42,115 nt of DNA from Corynebacterium lipophiloflavum DSM 44291 (GCF_000159635.1 NZ_GG667195.1:51878-93992), one strand, 5' to 3'. Counted from the stretch's first letter, positions 9,878-19,830 are shown. The notes: generated by a model from the sequence alone, not told the origin. Made by a program: numbers and translations.

Positions 9878-11092
9878 CACCGGAATGCCGCGCAGCGCCG
9901 ACGCCCACGCGACCAAAAGTGCGATACCCAGCCAGACGTAGTCGGAAACCAGGATCTTCGCCCACAGGGCAAGCTCGTGCACCTCGATCGCGTCGCCGAA
10001 CCACCACTTCGGCGGCACCGCGACGACGGTGGCCGTGAACACCGCCACCACGGCGGTAAAGAACACGGGCCAGTTCAACACGGTGGCGCACCGCCACCAC
10101 GCGACAGGTAGAATCAGCGCCAGCCACACCCAGTGGTGCGACCACGACACGGGCGAAATCAACAGCATGATCACGGCGTTGGCCAAAGCGGCGTCGACAA
10201 GCATACCGCGGCGGATCAGAGCGACCATCAGCCAGCCGCCGAGCACAACTGTGGCCACACTCAACGCCGCCCAGATCAGGTTCGACGACAACCCGTGCGC
10301 GGCCAGCGACTCGCCGCTGGGGTAGAAGCGCATCACCATGCCCTTGAGCGAGCTGTTGGACTGATACGTGGTATCGACCCCGAACTCCGAGGTCGTGCCC
10401 ATGTTCAGCAGCGTCACCCCGAAAAACTCGCGTGTCGCGTCCCAGCGCACCACCGCGGCGACTGCGGTGGCGATCAGCCCGGATAACCCGGCGACAACGA
10501 TGGCTCGCACATCGCGGCGCAGCAGGAAATACAGCAGCATCGCAAGCGGGGTGATCTTGATGGCCGCGGCAATGCCGATCAGCGAGCCCTGCGGCAGCCA
10601 GCGCTTGCGCGGCACCATGTCCAGTACCACCAGGGTCATGATGACCACGTTGATCTGGGCGTACGTCGCGTTCAGTCGCATCGGCTCGATGGACACACCG
10701 AACGCCCAGGCCGCGGCAACCAGCGCGACGAGCTGGCGCGTCTGCAGGCGAGCGCGGGTTACGATGCGCAGCACGAAGAACAGACACGCCAGTAGAGCGG
10801 CCGCTGAAAGGGCGATGACGACGTTGCCCAGGGCATCGTCGGAAAGCCAGCTGGCCATCGCCAGCGGGGTGAGAACTAGCGCGCCGAACGGCGGGTAGAT
10901 AAACGGCAGCGCCACGTCGGCGGCGTACATCGGCTCCGAGTACACCGGCCTGCCCTCAAGGAAGGCGCGCGCCCCCTCGCGGTAGATGATTACGTCGACC
11001 GGAAAATCGGTCGCCAGCATCAGGATGACCGTCGCCGCAGTGCCGATCACCGCGGCGAGGACCGTGACAAAAGTGAGCAGGTGGGTTTTCAC
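9761..11092 (-). CDS. GT87-family polyprenol-phosphate-mannose glycosyltransferase
   Basis: This is a multi-pass protein of 443 residues related to the DUF2029/GT87 family. Members use decaprenyl-phosphomannose to add alpha-1,2-mannose to lipomannan, lipoarabinomannan or PIMs outside the membrane. The first loop after helix 1 holds DVIIYREGARAFLEG, with the Asp expected in GT-C enzymes, followed by LPFIYPPFGALVLTPLA; ISPVSWSHHWVW near residue 310 is another typical loop. The start is GTG 11092. The last 40 residues (from about GDRVDAG) are hydrophilic and lie antisense to doxX, so the original end may have been nearer 9880. It follows ilvD by 10 bp on the same strand. Confidence 0.8.
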   Translation of the reverse strand: MKTHLLTFVTVLAAVIGTAATVILMLATDFPVDVIIYREGARAFLEGRPVYSEPMYAADVALPFIYPPFGALVLTPLAMASWLSDDALGNVVIALSAAALLACLFFVLRIVTRARLQTRQLVALVAAAWAFGVSIEPMRLNATYAQINVVIMTLVVLDMVPRKRWLPQGSLIGIAAAIKITPLAMLLYFLLRRDVRAIVVAGLSGLIATAVAAVVRWDATREFFGVTLLNMGTTSEFGVDTTYQSNSSLKGMVMRFYPSGESLAAHGLSSNLIWAALSVATVVLGGWLMVALIRRGMLVDAALANAVIMLLISPVSWSHHWVWLALILPVAWWRCATVLNWPVFFTAVVAVFTATVVAVPPKWWFGDAIEVHELALWAKILVSDYVWLGIALLVAWASALRGIPVLGDRVDAGAEPPHQRRGGDAEHGEDPGRGQRATRPATS

Positions 11093-11099
11093 CCGGGCC

Positions 11100-11105
11100 A
11101 GCCTA
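11100..11105 (-). promoter_or_regulatory. -10 hexamer TAGGCT for the GT87 gene
   Basis: On the minus strand TAGGCT begins with the ilvD stop codon and lies exactly 7 nt before GTG 11092. No ribosome binding site is seen, which fits a leaderless start. Confidence 0.5.
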
Positions 11106-12941
11106 GTCCACCTGTCGGACAGCGCCCTTATCGGCGGAGGTTGCCATCTTCGCGTAAGCGCGCAGCGCCTTGGTCACCTCGCGGGTGCGGTTCGGCGTCC
11201 AGGGGCGATCGGAGGCCTCCATCTTCGAGCGGCGCTCTGCGAGGACCTCCTCGTCCACGTCCAGGCGGATCTCGCGGTTGGACACCGAGATACTGATGGT
11301 GTCACCGTCTTCGACCAGGCCGATCAGGCCGCCGTGCGCGGCTTCGGGCGAGATGTGCCCGATGGAGAGTCCGGAGGTGCCGCCGGAGAAGCGGCCGTCC
11401 GTGATCAGGGCGCACTTCGTCCCCAGGCCCGCTCCCTTGAGGAACGAGGTCGGGTGCAGCATCTCCTGCATGCCCGGACCACCCGCGGGGCCCTCGTAGC
11501 GGATGACGATGACCTCGCCCTCCTGAACCTCGCGGTTGAGGATGACGGAGACAGCCTGCTCCTGTGAGTCGAGAACGCGGGCGGGGCCGCTGAACTCCCA
11601 CAGTCCCTCCTCGACGCCCGCGGTCTTCAGAATCGCGCCGTCGGGGGCGATGTTGCCGCGCAGGACAACGAGGCCGCCGTCGGAGGTGAAGCTGTGGTCG
11701 ACGTCGTGGATGACACCGTTGGCGGCATCCGTGTCCAGCGACTCCCAGCGCGCCGACTGCGAGAACGCCTCCGTCGTGCGCTTGCCACCGGGGGCTGCGT
11801 GGTAGAGCTCGACGGCCTCGGGGAGCGGAGACTCGGCGCGGATGTCCCAGTCCGCCAGCCACTCATCCAAAGACGGGTAGGCGACGGTGTGGACGTTCTT
11901 GTTCAACAAACCGCCCCGGTCGAGCTCGCCGAGGATCGCGGGGATGCCGCCGGCGCGGTGGACGTCCTCCACGTGGGCTTCGCCGTTCGGAGCGACCTTG
12001 GACAGGCACGGGATCTTGTGGGAGAGCTCGTCGATGTCGTGCAGGTCGAAGTTCACCTCGCCCTCTTGGGCGGCGGCGAGGACGTGCAAAATGGTGTTCG
12101 TCGATCCGCCCATAGCCATATCCAGCGCCATGGCGTTGCGGAACGCGTCGACGGAAGCGATGGAGCGCGGCAGGACGGATTCGTCACCCTCGCCGTAGTA
12201 GCGGTTGCACAGCTCCACAATCGTCTGACCGGCCTTTTCAAACAGGGCGCGGCGTGCCGTGTGCGTCGCCAGCGTGGTGCCGTTGCCCGGCAGAGACAAA
12301 CCGAGGGCCTCGGTGAGGCAGTTCATCGAGTTCGCGGTGAACATGCCGGAGCACGAACCACAGGTCGGACAGGCCGCGTTGGCGATCGACTCGAGCTCGG
12401 AGTCGGAGACGGCGTCGTTGGCGGACAGCGAGATCGCGTCGATCAGGTCAGACTTCGGCTTGGTCACGCCGCCGACCGAGAACGCCTTGCCGGCCTCCAT
12501 CGGCCCGCCGGAGACGAAAACGGCCGGGATGTTTAAGCGCATCGCGGCGTTGAGCATGCCGGGGGTGATCTTGTCGCAGTTGGAGATGCACACCATCGCG
12601 TCGACGGTGTGGGCGTTGATCATGTACTCGACGGAGTCGGAGATGATCTCGCGCGAAGGCAGGGAATACAGCATGCCGGAGTGCCCCATCGCAATGCCGT
12701 CGTCAACGGCGATGGTGTTGAATTCCTTGGGCACGCCACCCGCCGCGCGGACCGCCTCGGCCACGATGTCGCCGACGTTTTTCAGGTGGACGTGGCCGGG
12801 CACGAACTGGGTGTAGGAGTTGACGATGGCTACGATCGGCTTGCCGAATTCCTTCTCTCCGGTGCCGGTCGCGCGCCACAGCGCGCGTGCTCCGGCGGCC
12901 TGGCGGCCGACAGTGGTAACTCGTGAGCGTAAGGGGATCAC
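11103..12941 (-). CDS. ilvD: Dihydroxy-acid dehydratase
   Basis: IlvD (612 residues) dehydrates dihydroxy-isovalerate and dihydroxy-methylvalerate, the third step of valine and isoleucine synthesis. It is an iron-sulfur enzyme. Visible motifs are [11 protein letters not shown] and [19 protein letters not shown], which carry cluster cysteines, then [15 protein letters not shown] near the C terminus. Length and sequence match corynebacterial IlvD closely. The start is GTG 12941, with AGGAG about 9 nt upstream inside the end of the preceding PH-domain gene, 6 bp away, so the two are probably co-transcribed. The other ilv genes are transcribed divergently 2 kb away. Confidence 0.97.
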   Translation of the reverse strand: MIPLRSRVTTVGRQAAGARALWRATGTGEKEFGKPIVAIVNSYTQFVPGHVHLKNVGDIVAEAVRAAGGVPKEFNTIAVDDGIAMGHSGMLYSLPSREIISDSVEYMINAHTVDAMVCISNCDKITPGMLNAAMRLNIPAVFVSGGPMEAGKAFSVGGVTKPKSDLIDAISLSANDAVSDSELESIANAACPTCGSCSGMFTANSMNCLTEALGLSLPGNGTTLATHTARRALFEKAGQTIVELCNRYYGEGDESVLPRSIASVDAFRNAMALDMAMGGSTNTILHVLAAAQEGEVNFDLHDIDELSHKIPCLSKVAPNGEAHVEDVHRAGGIPAILGELDRGGLLNKNVHTVAYPSLDEWLADWDIRAESPLPEAVELYHAAPGGKRTTEAFSQSARWESLDTDAANGVIHDVDHSFTSDGGLVVLRGNIAPDGAILKTAGVEEGLWEFSGPARVLDSQEQAVSVILNREVQEGEVIVIRYEGPAGGPGMQEMLHPTSFLKGAGLGTKCALITDGRFSGGTSGLSIGHISPEAAHGGLIGLVEDGDTISISVSNREIRLDVDEEVLAERRSKMEASDRPWTPNRTREVTKALRAYAKMATSADKGAVRQVD

Positions 12942-12947
12942 AGCTTT

Positions 12948-13469
12948 TTACTCCTTGGTGGTGGTGTCGGGCCGGGGGCCCGGTGTGGTCGGGTGATCGC
13001 GCAGGTACTCGTCATACTCCTCGCGGCTGAGAAGTACCTTGTGGCCTTCGCGGTCGATGACCTCGTACTTGCCATCGGCGGCCTCCGCGGAGGCGGTAAT
13101 GACATCCTGGATGCGACCCCCGGAAGCCAGAGCAAGCTCGGGTATAGAGTTAAACGTTACACCGGGCATCGGATATTCCCTGCCGCTAGTGGTGGTGGCC
13201 AGCGCCCTGGCGCCCTTGAACGCGATACCGGATAGGTCCTCCCACGCGATCGAGGCGTTGGGGCGCACCGGGTACTTCACCGAGATGCCCGAGCCGTCCA
13301 CCTTCGTCGCGGATCCAAAGACCCAGACGAGGTACGCAGCCGGAATGATCAGCAGCCAGCCGAGAATCAGCGGGGCCCAGGCAATCCCGATCAGCGCGAT
13401 GCCCGTCATCAGCGCGATGGCGAGCACGTGTTCTCGGGAGGGGCGGAAAACCTGGGGCGAATCAGTCAT
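12948..13469 (-). CDS. PH-domain membrane protein (CFP6 family)
   Basis: This protein has 173 residues. Two closely spaced membrane helices near residues 14-52 (ALMTGIALIGIAW and LLIIPAAYLVWVFG) are followed by a small beta-rich PH-like domain with IAWEDLSGIAFKG and a polar tail. It matches the family of mycobacterial low-molecular-weight antigen 6 (CFP6), which also sits beside ilvB in Mycobacterium tuberculosis. The function is unknown. The start ATG 13469 lies 6 nt after a TAGCAT hexamer that includes the mscCG stop codon. The stop is 6 bp from ilvD. Confidence 0.8.
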   Translation of the reverse strand: MTDSPQVFRPSREHVLAIALMTGIALIGIAWAPLILGWLLIIPAAYLVWVFGSATKVDGSGISVKYPVRPNASIAWEDLSGIAFKGARALATTTSGREYPMPGVTFNSIPELALASGGRIQDVITASAEAADGKYEVIDREGHKVLLSREEYDEYLRDHPTTPGPRPDTTTKE

Positions 13470-13475
13470 GGCTAC

Positions 13476-13481
13476 ATGCTA
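13476..13481 (-). promoter_or_regulatory. -10 hexamer TAGCAT for the PH/CFP6 gene
   Basis: On the minus strand the first three bases are the mscCG stop codon. A 6-nt gap leads to ATG 13469, which has no ribosome binding site. Confidence 0.55.
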
Positions 13482-14915
13482 GCCAAGTGGGTTTGCGGCC
13501 TCGGCAGGGGGAGCTTCGCTTATCGACGCCCCCTCCGACGCGTTCGGCGCCGGCGGCTGCGTGGGCTCGCCCTGAGCGCTGGGTTGTGCGGGCGTGGGAG
13601 TCGAAGTCTGGGGCGCCGTCGGCGCGGTGGTGCTGGGCGCCGGCGGCCGTGTCTGCGTCTGGGTTTGCGCGGGGGCGGGCGCCCGGGTCTCAGAGGTCTC
13701 GACCGGCACCTCGGTCTCGGAGGTGGGGGTTTCCGGCGGCGGTGCGAGCCAGCCGCTGCCGGCGCCCTCGCCGTCAGGGTCGAGCGTGAGGCCGCGGATA
13801 ATGAGCAGGATGATGAAGGCGCCGATGAGCAGGGCCGTCGACAAGCGTAATGCTCCGCCGAATGCCATGCGGGGCATGGCCTTTTCCTGATCGGCGAGTA
13901 CGTCGGTCGCCGGGTCCGCGTCGGGATCGGCGGGGGTGAGGTCGTCGTGGTCGCTGCGCTGGGTGCTCAGCGGGCTGACCGGGGGCATGTACTCGGTGGG
14001 TGGGTAGCGGTCAACACCGTTGAAGTGCTCGGTGTGGTCCACGACGTGGTCGAGGCGAGTGCCCTCGATGGTGGTGGCTGAGCCGTACTCCTCCCAGAAC
14101 TCGTTGAGGACCGACAGGCGGATCGCGCGCTCGACCATCCACTGCGACAACGGTTCGACGCGGACGATGAAGCGCATGTCCAACGTCCACGGCATACCCA
14201 CGGTGGCCGGGGGGTTGACGTCCACGGCGGGGTGCACCGTGAGGTCGTCGAGAAGCTTGGGGCGAATATCTGCCCTGTTCAGCGCGCGGCGGGCGGCCGA
14301 TTCCGAGCGCGCGACGGCCTCGTCGGCGCTGGTCGAGCCGAGCAGCGGGACCGGGATGACGACCACCGCGGAGGCCCAGTAGTTGGATTGGTTGATGCAG
14401 ATGCGCGCGGTCGAGTTGGGGATGCTGATCGTCGATTGCTCCATCGTGCGGATCTGGGTCGCGCGCATCGTGATCTGGATGACGTCGCCGGAGACCTCGA
14501 TCCCGTTGCCTTCAAAGGTGACGAAGTCGCCCACGCCGTACTGTTTTTCCGTCAGGATGAAAAACCCCGCGAGGAAGTCGGCGATGATGTTCTGTGCGCC
14601 GAAACCGATCGCGGCCGAGACCACTGTCGCCGGAATCGCCGCGCCGGCGAGCGAGAAGCCGACCTCCTGCAGGAAAAAGACGAGGATGAGGAAGAACGCG
14701 ATCGCCTGCGCGATATAGATGCCCACACCGGCGATGGCCAGCTGGCTCTTCGACTCATCCGAGTCCGACAGCGCGTTGGCGCGTCGTTCAGCGACACGGT
14801 TGGCGAAGCGGCCCGCGCGGGGCACGAGCATCGCGAGAATAATCAGCAGTGCGAGGTTGATTCCGGTGTTGGCGACCCAGCGCCACGCTTCTTCGACGAT
14901 GTAGGCGAATAGCAT
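13479..14915 (-). CDS. mscCG: Mechanosensitive channel, MscCG type (glutamate efflux)
   Basis: The N-terminal 280 residues are an MscS channel, with pore helix features GFGAQNIIADFLAGFFILTE and the beta-domain start YGVGDFVTFEG. A linker leads to an additional membrane helix (STALLIGAFIILLIIRGLTL, about residue 355), then a Pro/Thr-rich extracytoplasmic tail of about 100 residues. This extra helix defines MscCG of Corynebacterium glutamicum, the main glutamate exporter opened by membrane tension. The place next to ilvB is conserved in that species, where MscCG is 533 residues; here it is 478, mainly because of a shorter C-terminal part. The start ATG 14915 has a GAAGG ribosome site. Confidence 0.87.
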   Translation of the reverse strand: MLFAYIVEEAWRWVANTGINLALLIILAMLVPRAGRFANRVAERRANALSDSDESKSQLAIAGVGIYIAQAIAFFLILVFFLQEVGFSLAGAAIPATVVSAAIGFGAQNIIADFLAGFFILTEKQYGVGDFVTFEGNGIEVSGDVIQITMRATQIRTMEQSTISIPNSTARICINQSNYWASAVVVIPVPLLGSTSADEAVARSESAARRALNRADIRPKLLDDLTVHPAVDVNPPATVGMPWTLDMRFIVRVEPLSQWMVERAIRLSVLNEFWEEYGSATTIEGTRLDHVVDHTEHFNGVDRYPPTEYMPPVSPLSTQRSDHDDLTPADPDADPATDVLADQEKAMPRMAFGGALRLSTALLIGAFIILLIIRGLTLDPDGEGAGSGWLAPPPETPTSETEVPVETSETRAPAPAQTQTQTRPPAPSTTAPTAPQTSTPTPAQPSAQGEPTQPPAPNASEGASISEAPPAEAANPLG

Positions 14916-14977
14916 AGTGCCTTCATACAGTAGCGCCTAACGAGCACCTGTTGAGTATTGAAAACGGCGGCGCTGTG

Positions 14978-14983
14978 TATGAT
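14978..14983 (+). promoter_or_regulatory. -10 TATGAT of the ilvBN leader
   Basis: TATGAT ends 6 nt before the leader ATG 14990, so the leader transcript probably starts at or next to the ATG. A convincing -35 is not visible; TTGAAA at 14958-14963 has only a 14-nt spacer. Confidence 0.65.
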
Positions 14984-14989
14984 GTGGGC

Positions 14990-15049
14990 ATGATCAATTC
15001 GGGACTAGTAGTAATTATTGCCGGTGCGGCGCTTGCCGTAGCGGTCTGA
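14990..15049 (+). CDS. ilv operon leader peptide (attenuator control)
   Basis: A 19-residue open frame reads [19 protein letters not shown]. Nine of its 19 residues are Leu, Val or Ile, with the run Leu-Val-Val-Ile-Ile at codons 6-10. It stops 25 nt before the attenuator stem. This is the expected arrangement for transcription attenuation by branched-chain aminoacyl-tRNA supply, which is known for ilvBNC in Corynebacterium glutamicum. The peptide has no ribosome site and appears to be translated from a leaderless transcript. Confidence 0.85.
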   Translation: MINSGLVVIIAGAALAVAV

Positions 15050-15089
15050 TCTTCTGCTCAGTCCCTCAACAAGCGCCCTCGACAGCACC
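15023..15089 (+). promoter_or_regulatory. Predicted antiterminator pairing in the ilv leader
   Basis: Bases 15023-15035 (GGTGCGGCGCTTG), inside leader codons 12-16, can pair with CAAGCGCC at 15070-15077 and GCACC at 15085-15089, leaving a 7-nt bulge. This 13-bp structure occupies the left side of the terminator stem. A ribosome stalled at the Val/Ile codons would leave it free to form; a ribosome at the stop codon would cover it. Pairings were found by eye, without energy calculation. Confidence 0.6.
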
Positions 15090-15120
15090 TGAAGTGCTGG
15101 ACCGAGGGCATTCGTTTTTT
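15075..15120 (+). terminator. Attenuator terminator of ilvBNC
   Basis: GCCCTCG pairs with CGAGGGC and CAGCAC pairs with GTGCTG around the loop CTGAA. Six T follow at 15115-15120. It lies between the leader peptide and ilvB, so it should stop transcription when branched-chain amino acids are plentiful. Confidence 0.9.
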
Positions 15121-15180
15121 GGTCTCTCTTTGCTTCAACCCCCCTCCACCCGTTTAAAAACACACAAGGAGCTATCTCCC

Positions 15181-17034
15181 GTGGCAGCTTCCAAAAAGCC
15201 CTCACCCAAGGCCCGCAAACCCGAAGAGGTCTCGCCTGAGCGCATGACCGGAGCGGACGCTGTCGTCCGCAGCCTGGAAGCGCTGGGCACCGACATCGTA
15301 TTCGGCCTGCCGGGCGGTGCCGTCCTACCGTTGTACGAGTCCCTGTTTGCCGCCGAGAAGCTGCGCCACGTCCTCGTGCGCCACGAGCAGGGCGCAGGCC
15401 ACGCCGCGACCGGCTATGCGCAGGCCTCGGGCAAGGTCGGTGTGTGCATCGCCACCTCCGGGCCCGGTGCGACCAACCTCATTACCGCGATTGCCGACGC
15501 CTACCTCGACTCCGTTCCAGTCCTCGCCATCACCGGCCAGGTCGGCTCGCCGCTGATCGGCACCGACGCCTTCCAGGAGGCGGACATCCGCGGCATCACC
15601 ATGCCGATTACGAAGCACAACGTGATGGTGCGCAGCGCCGAAGATATCCCGGCGGCGATCGCCGAAGCACACCACATCGCCTCGACGGGCCGGCCTGGTC
15701 CGGTGCTGGTGGACATTCCGAAGGACGTCCAAAACGAGGAGTTCGAGTTCACCTGGCCGCCGGTTATGGATCTGCCGGGTTACAAGCCGAACACCAAGCC
15801 GCACTCCCGCCAGATCGGCCAGGCCGCGCGCATGATCGCTCAGGCCGAGCGCCCCGTGCTCTACATCGGCGGCGGCGTGTTGAAGGCGGAGGCGCACGAG
15901 GAACTGCTCGCGTTCGCCAACGAGACCGGTGTTCCCGTGGTGACCACCCTGATGGCGCTCGGCGTCTTCCCGCAGTCCCACCCGCTGTACATGGGAATGC
16001 CGGGCATGCACGGTTCCGTTCCCGCGGTCGGGGCCCTGCAGGAGGCCGACCTGCTCATCGCAATCGGCACGCGTTTCGACGACCGCGTCACCGGCGACAC
16101 CGACACCTTCGCGCCTGAGGCTAAGACAATCCACGCGGACATCGACCCCGCCGAGGTGGGCAAGATCCGCCAGGTCGACGTGCCGATCGTCGGCGACGCG
16201 AAGCGTGTTTTGTCGCAGCTGACCGACGCGTTCAAGGACGGCAAGGCCACCACGCCGAAGATCGGCGCTTGGATTGAGCGCCTCAACGGCCTCAAGGAGC
16301 GCTTCCCCCGTGGCTACGACCCGCAGTCGGATGGGTCGCTGTCGCCGCAGTACGTCATTGAGACCCTGTCTGCCGAGGTCGGCCCCGACGCCATTTACGT
16401 TGCGGGCGTCGGCCAGCACCAAATGTGGGCGGCGCAGTTCATCGACTTTGAAAAGCCCCGCACGTGGCTGAACTCGGGTGGGTTGGGCACTATGGGCTAC
16501 GCAATCCCCGCTGCCATGGGAGCCAAGGCCGGTGCTCCGGACAAGGAAGTTTGGGCGATCGACGGCGACGGTTGCTTCCAGATGACCAACCAGGAGATCA
16601 CCACCGCGGCGATGGAGGGCTTCCCGTTCAAGGTCGCCCTGATCAACAACGGCAACCTGGGCATGGTTCGCCAGTGGCAGACGCTGTTCTACGGCGGCCA
16701 CTACTCGCACACCAAGCTCGGCGGGGATGTGTACGTCCCGGATTTTGTCAAGCTTTCCGAAGCCCTGGGCGCGGAAGCGATCCGCGTGACCACCGAGGAG
16801 GAGGTCCTCCCGGCAATTAAGCGTGCGCGCGAGATCAACGACCGCCCCGTTGTCATCGAGTTCATCGTTGGCGAGGATGCGCAGGTGTGGCCGATGATTT
16901 CGGCGGGCTCGTCCAACTCCGATATCCAGTACGCGATGAACATCCGCCCGTTCTTCGACCTCGAGGAGTCCGCGGGCGAGGCGCCTGAGGACATCGACGA
17001 TGTCGTTGAGATCGAGACCGAGAAGGGAAACTGA
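15181..17034 (+). CDS. ilvB: Acetolactate synthase, catalytic subunit
   Basis: This thiamine-diphosphate enzyme makes acetolactate or acetohydroxybutyrate from pyruvate, the first common step to valine, leucine and isoleucine. Motifs are [15 protein letters not shown], the catalytic Glu in [27 protein letters not shown], and the cofactor-binding region [15 protein letters not shown]. The open frame extends upstream into the attenuator, but GTG 15181 with AAGGAG upstream is the likely start, giving 617 residues. The N terminus ([12 protein letters not shown]) is a basic extension also seen in corynebacterial IlvB. The gap to ilvN is one base. Confidence 0.97.
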   Translation: MAASKKPSPKARKPEEVSPERMTGADAVVRSLEALGTDIVFGLPGGAVLPLYESLFAAEKLRHVLVRHEQGAGHAATGYAQASGKVGVCIATSGPGATNLITAIADAYLDSVPVLAITGQVGSPLIGTDAFQEADIRGITMPITKHNVMVRSAEDIPAAIAEAHHIASTGRPGPVLVDIPKDVQNEEFEFTWPPVMDLPGYKPNTKPHSRQIGQAARMIAQAERPVLYIGGGVLKAEAHEELLAFANETGVPVVTTLMALGVFPQSHPLYMGMPGMHGSVPAVGALQEADLLIAIGTRFDDRVTGDTDTFAPEAKTIHADIDPAEVGKIRQVDVPIVGDAKRVLSQLTDAFKDGKATTPKIGAWIERLNGLKERFPRGYDPQSDGSLSPQYVIETLSAEVGPDAIYVAGVGQHQMWAAQFIDFEKPRTWLNSGGLGTMGYAIPAAMGAKAGAPDKEVWAIDGDGCFQMTNQEITTAAMEGFPFKVALINNGNLGMVRQWQTLFYGGHYSHTKLGGDVYVPDFVKLSEALGAEAIRVTTEEEVLPAIKRAREINDRPVVIEFIVGEDAQVWPMISAGSSNSDIQYAMNIRPFFDLEESAGEAPEDIDDVVEIETEKGN

Positions 17035-17035
17035 C

Positions 17036-17551
17036 ATGAACAAAGAAGAGACAAACCGCCATATCCTCTCCGTCCTCGTCCTTGACCTCGACGGCATCAT
17101 CACCCGCGTCACCGCCTTGTTCACGCGCCGTGGCTACAGCCTCGTCTCTCTCGTGTCCGCCAACACGGAGACCGAGGGCGTAAACAGGCTCACCATTGTC
17201 GTTGACGCCAGCGAGTACCACATCGAGCAGATCACCAAGCAGCTGAACAAGCTCATCCAGGTGCTCAAGGTCACGCGGCTTGACGACGCCAACACCATCG
17301 CGCGATCCCTCCTTCTGGTGAAAGTCAACGCCGACAACTCGAACCGTCCGCAGGTTGTCGATGCGGCAAACATCTTCCGCGCCCGCGTCGTCGACGTCGC
17401 CCCGGAGTCCGTCGTTATTGAAGCGACGGGTACGCCGTCGAAGCTGCGCGCGTTCCTGGACGTGATGGAGACCTTCGGGATCCGCGAGCTGGTCAGCTCG
17501 GGGCAGGTCGCGCTCAACCGCGGCCCGAAGGCAATGGGCACCTCGAAGTAG
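17036..17551 (+). CDS. ilvN: Acetolactate synthase, regulatory subunit
   Basis: IlvN (171 residues) stimulates IlvB and gives feedback inhibition by valine, leucine and isoleucine. The N-terminal ACT domain reads HILSVLVLDLDGIITRVTAL with the effector-site region after it, and the second half has the conserved FRARVVDVAPESVVIEATG. The open frame has an upstream GTG, but ATG 17036, one base after the ilvB stop and preceded by GAAGGG, matches the family start. Translation is probably coupled with ilvB. Confidence 0.96.
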   Translation: MNKEETNRHILSVLVLDLDGIITRVTALFTRRGYSLVSLVSANTETEGVNRLTIVVDASEYHIEQITKQLNKLIQVLKVTRLDDANTIARSLLLVKVNADNSNRPQVVDAANIFRARVVDVAPESVVIEATGTPSKLRAFLDVMETFGIRELVSSGQVALNRGPKAMGTSK

Positions 17552-17579
17552 CACGGTCTACCGACGAAGCCCACGCCCA

Positions 17580-18654
<1,075 letters not shown>

Positions 18655-18670
18655 AAGTTAGTTATACGGA

Positions 18671-18699
18671 CCCGTCGCCCTCCCCGGGCGGCGGGTTTT
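18671..18699 (+). terminator. Terminator of the ilvBNC operon
   Basis: CCCGTCGCCC pairs over ten positions (one G-U) with GGGCGGCGGG around a 5-nt loop. TTTT follows. It begins 16 nt after the ilvC stop. Confidence 0.92.
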
Positions 18700-18791
18700 G
18701 TCGTGGATAGGTTTGTCCCAAGGCCGGAGGTGGGGAGCACTCCCGGTTCACACTGGCGTGCCCAACTTGGATCCAGTTTCACTTTGCTGTG

Positions 18792-19099
18792 GCGGAGTCC
18801 GCAATGCGGATTTGGTTTGGGTGATGTGATCGTCGGGAAGCGCGGTGCGCGGAGTCCGCAATGCGGAATTGATTTGGGTGATGCGATCGTCGGAAAGCGG
18901 AGTCCGCAGAGTCTGCAATGCGGAGTGGTCATTCTGCCGTGGCGGAGTCCGCAATGCGGAGTCCAGGTGTGGCCTGCCCGGTAGAGAGCATTTCGACGTT
19001 TTGACACTACCCCGGCGGAGTCCGCAGAGTCCGCAATGCGGAGTCTAGGAGCGACCTGCCTGATAGAGGGCACTTCCACGTTTTGACTCTGCTACCCCA
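18792..19099. repeat. Cluster of five palindromic repeats in a gene-free stretch
   Basis: The core GCGGAGTCCGCAATGCGGA starts at 18792, 18849 and 18942. Expanded forms with an added TCCGCAGAG-type segment start at 18897 and 19015. The core holds two overlapping palindromes, GCGGA-G-TCCGC and TCCGCA-A-TGCGGA. Longer flanks are also duplicated: the stretch after the first two copies (TTTGGGTGATG and about 30 more bases) and the stretch after the last two (ACCTGCC or GCCTGCC, GATAGAG or GGTAGAG, then ACGTTTTGAC). So there are two kinds of unit, about 50-57 and 73-83 bp. No gene is supported in 18700-19227; small open frames here only reflect the repeats. Confidence 0.85.
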
Positions 19100-19155
19100 A
19101 AGACCGAAACGCGGACCTATGACGCCCCAATGCATTCGCCACCCGCAAGTAAACG

Positions 19156-19193
19156 AGAAAAACCCCACATCCTGCGAGAGCAGGGGGCGGGGT
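19156..19193 (-). terminator. Terminator of the acidic membrane protein gene
   Basis: On the minus strand ACCCC and CCTGC pair with GCAGG and GGGGT across a 4x4 internal loop. TTTTTC follows. It lies about 35 bp beyond the stop codon. Confidence 0.7.
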
Positions 19194-19227
19194 GGAACTC
19201 GACGGCCGAGTGTGGCCGAGCTAGCTA

Positions 19228-19692
19228 CTAGTTGGTGGGAACGGCGCTCTCAACGGCGTCACCGGCGTTCTGGGCAGCGCTCTCGGCGGCGTCACCAGCG
19301 TTTTCAGCGGCGTTGCCGGCGCCCTCGGTGGCGCTCTCGACGGCGTTAGCCGGCTCGGACTCAGTGCCGCCGACAACCTCGGTCTCGGTGACGTTCTCGG
19401 TCTCGGTTGCAACAACGGAGGTGGAGGTTTCGCCGGTGGTGGCGGCTTCATCGTCGTTGTTGGAGAACAGGGACCACAGCAGCCAACCGATGAGCAGCAG
19501 TGCGAGAAGGCCCAGCAGCCACTTCCACCAGCCGCCACCCTCGTTGGAGGACACGGCGGTGGAGCCAGCGGTGGGGGTCGTGGTCTCGGGGGTGGTGACC
19601 TTCTCGACACGGGTAACGTCAGCGTTGGTGACCGCATCCTTGTCGAGGTTGCGAGGGTCCTTTGGATCCGGGGTGATGTTGTGGTTAGTCAT
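19228..19692 (-). CDS. Small single-pass membrane protein with acidic repeat tail
   Basis: I do not recognise a named family. The 154-residue protein has a polar N terminus of about 50 residues, one hydrophobic helix (WWKWLLGLLALLLIGWLLW) and an acidic Ala/Glu/Thr-rich tail. The tail ends in imperfect 11-residue units such as GNAAENAGDAA and QNAGDAVESA, resembling LEA-like or low-complexity surface tails. It is probably anchored in the membrane with a long exported or cytoplasmic tail; the side cannot be decided. The open frame begins further upstream, but ATG 19692 has AAAGGAC at good spacing. A terminator lies downstream. The gene stands alone, divergent from the metal exporter. Confidence 0.7.
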   Translation of the reverse strand: MTNHNITPDPKDPRNLDKDAVTNADVTRVEKVTTPETTTPTAGSTAVSSNEGGGWWKWLLGLLALLLIGWLLWSLFSNNDDEAATTGETSTSVVATETENVTETEVVGGTESEPANAVESATEGAGNAAENAGDAAESAAQNAGDAVESAVPTN

Positions 19693-19721
19693 GAAAATGT
19701 CCTTTCGTTTAATGCGTTCTA

Positions 19722-19741
19722 ACTTGCCAGCAATGGCAAGT
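19722..19741. promoter_or_regulatory. Perfect inverted repeat in the divergent region
   Basis: ACTTGCCA-GCAA-TGGCAAGT is a perfect 8-bp inverted repeat, placed about 30 bp upstream of the minus-strand gene. A regulator site is plausible but no regulator gene is adjacent. Confidence 0.45.
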
Positions 19742-19812
19742 GTCCGGCTGTGGGCTCGCAACGGTATCGCTGAGTGCCCGCAGTGGACTACCCCTCTAGG
19801 TTAACAACACCT

Positions 19813-19830
19813 TAAGCGTTCATGCGCTTA
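19813..19830. promoter_or_regulatory. Inverted repeat upstream of the CDF exporter
   Basis: TAAGCG-TTCATG-CGCTTA, with 6-bp arms, lies about 120 bp upstream of the CDF start. It could serve metal control, which is unproven. Confidence 0.25.

Noticed and set aside
18703..18984. Open frames inside the repeat cluster on both strands
   Set aside because: They repeat the same short peptide (RSPQCG-type) only because the DNA is repetitive. They have no ribosome site, no domain and similar open frames exist on the other strand.
18792..19099. Possible CRISPR array
   Set aside because: Spacing between cores is irregular, the spacers are themselves duplicated and no cas genes lie nearby.
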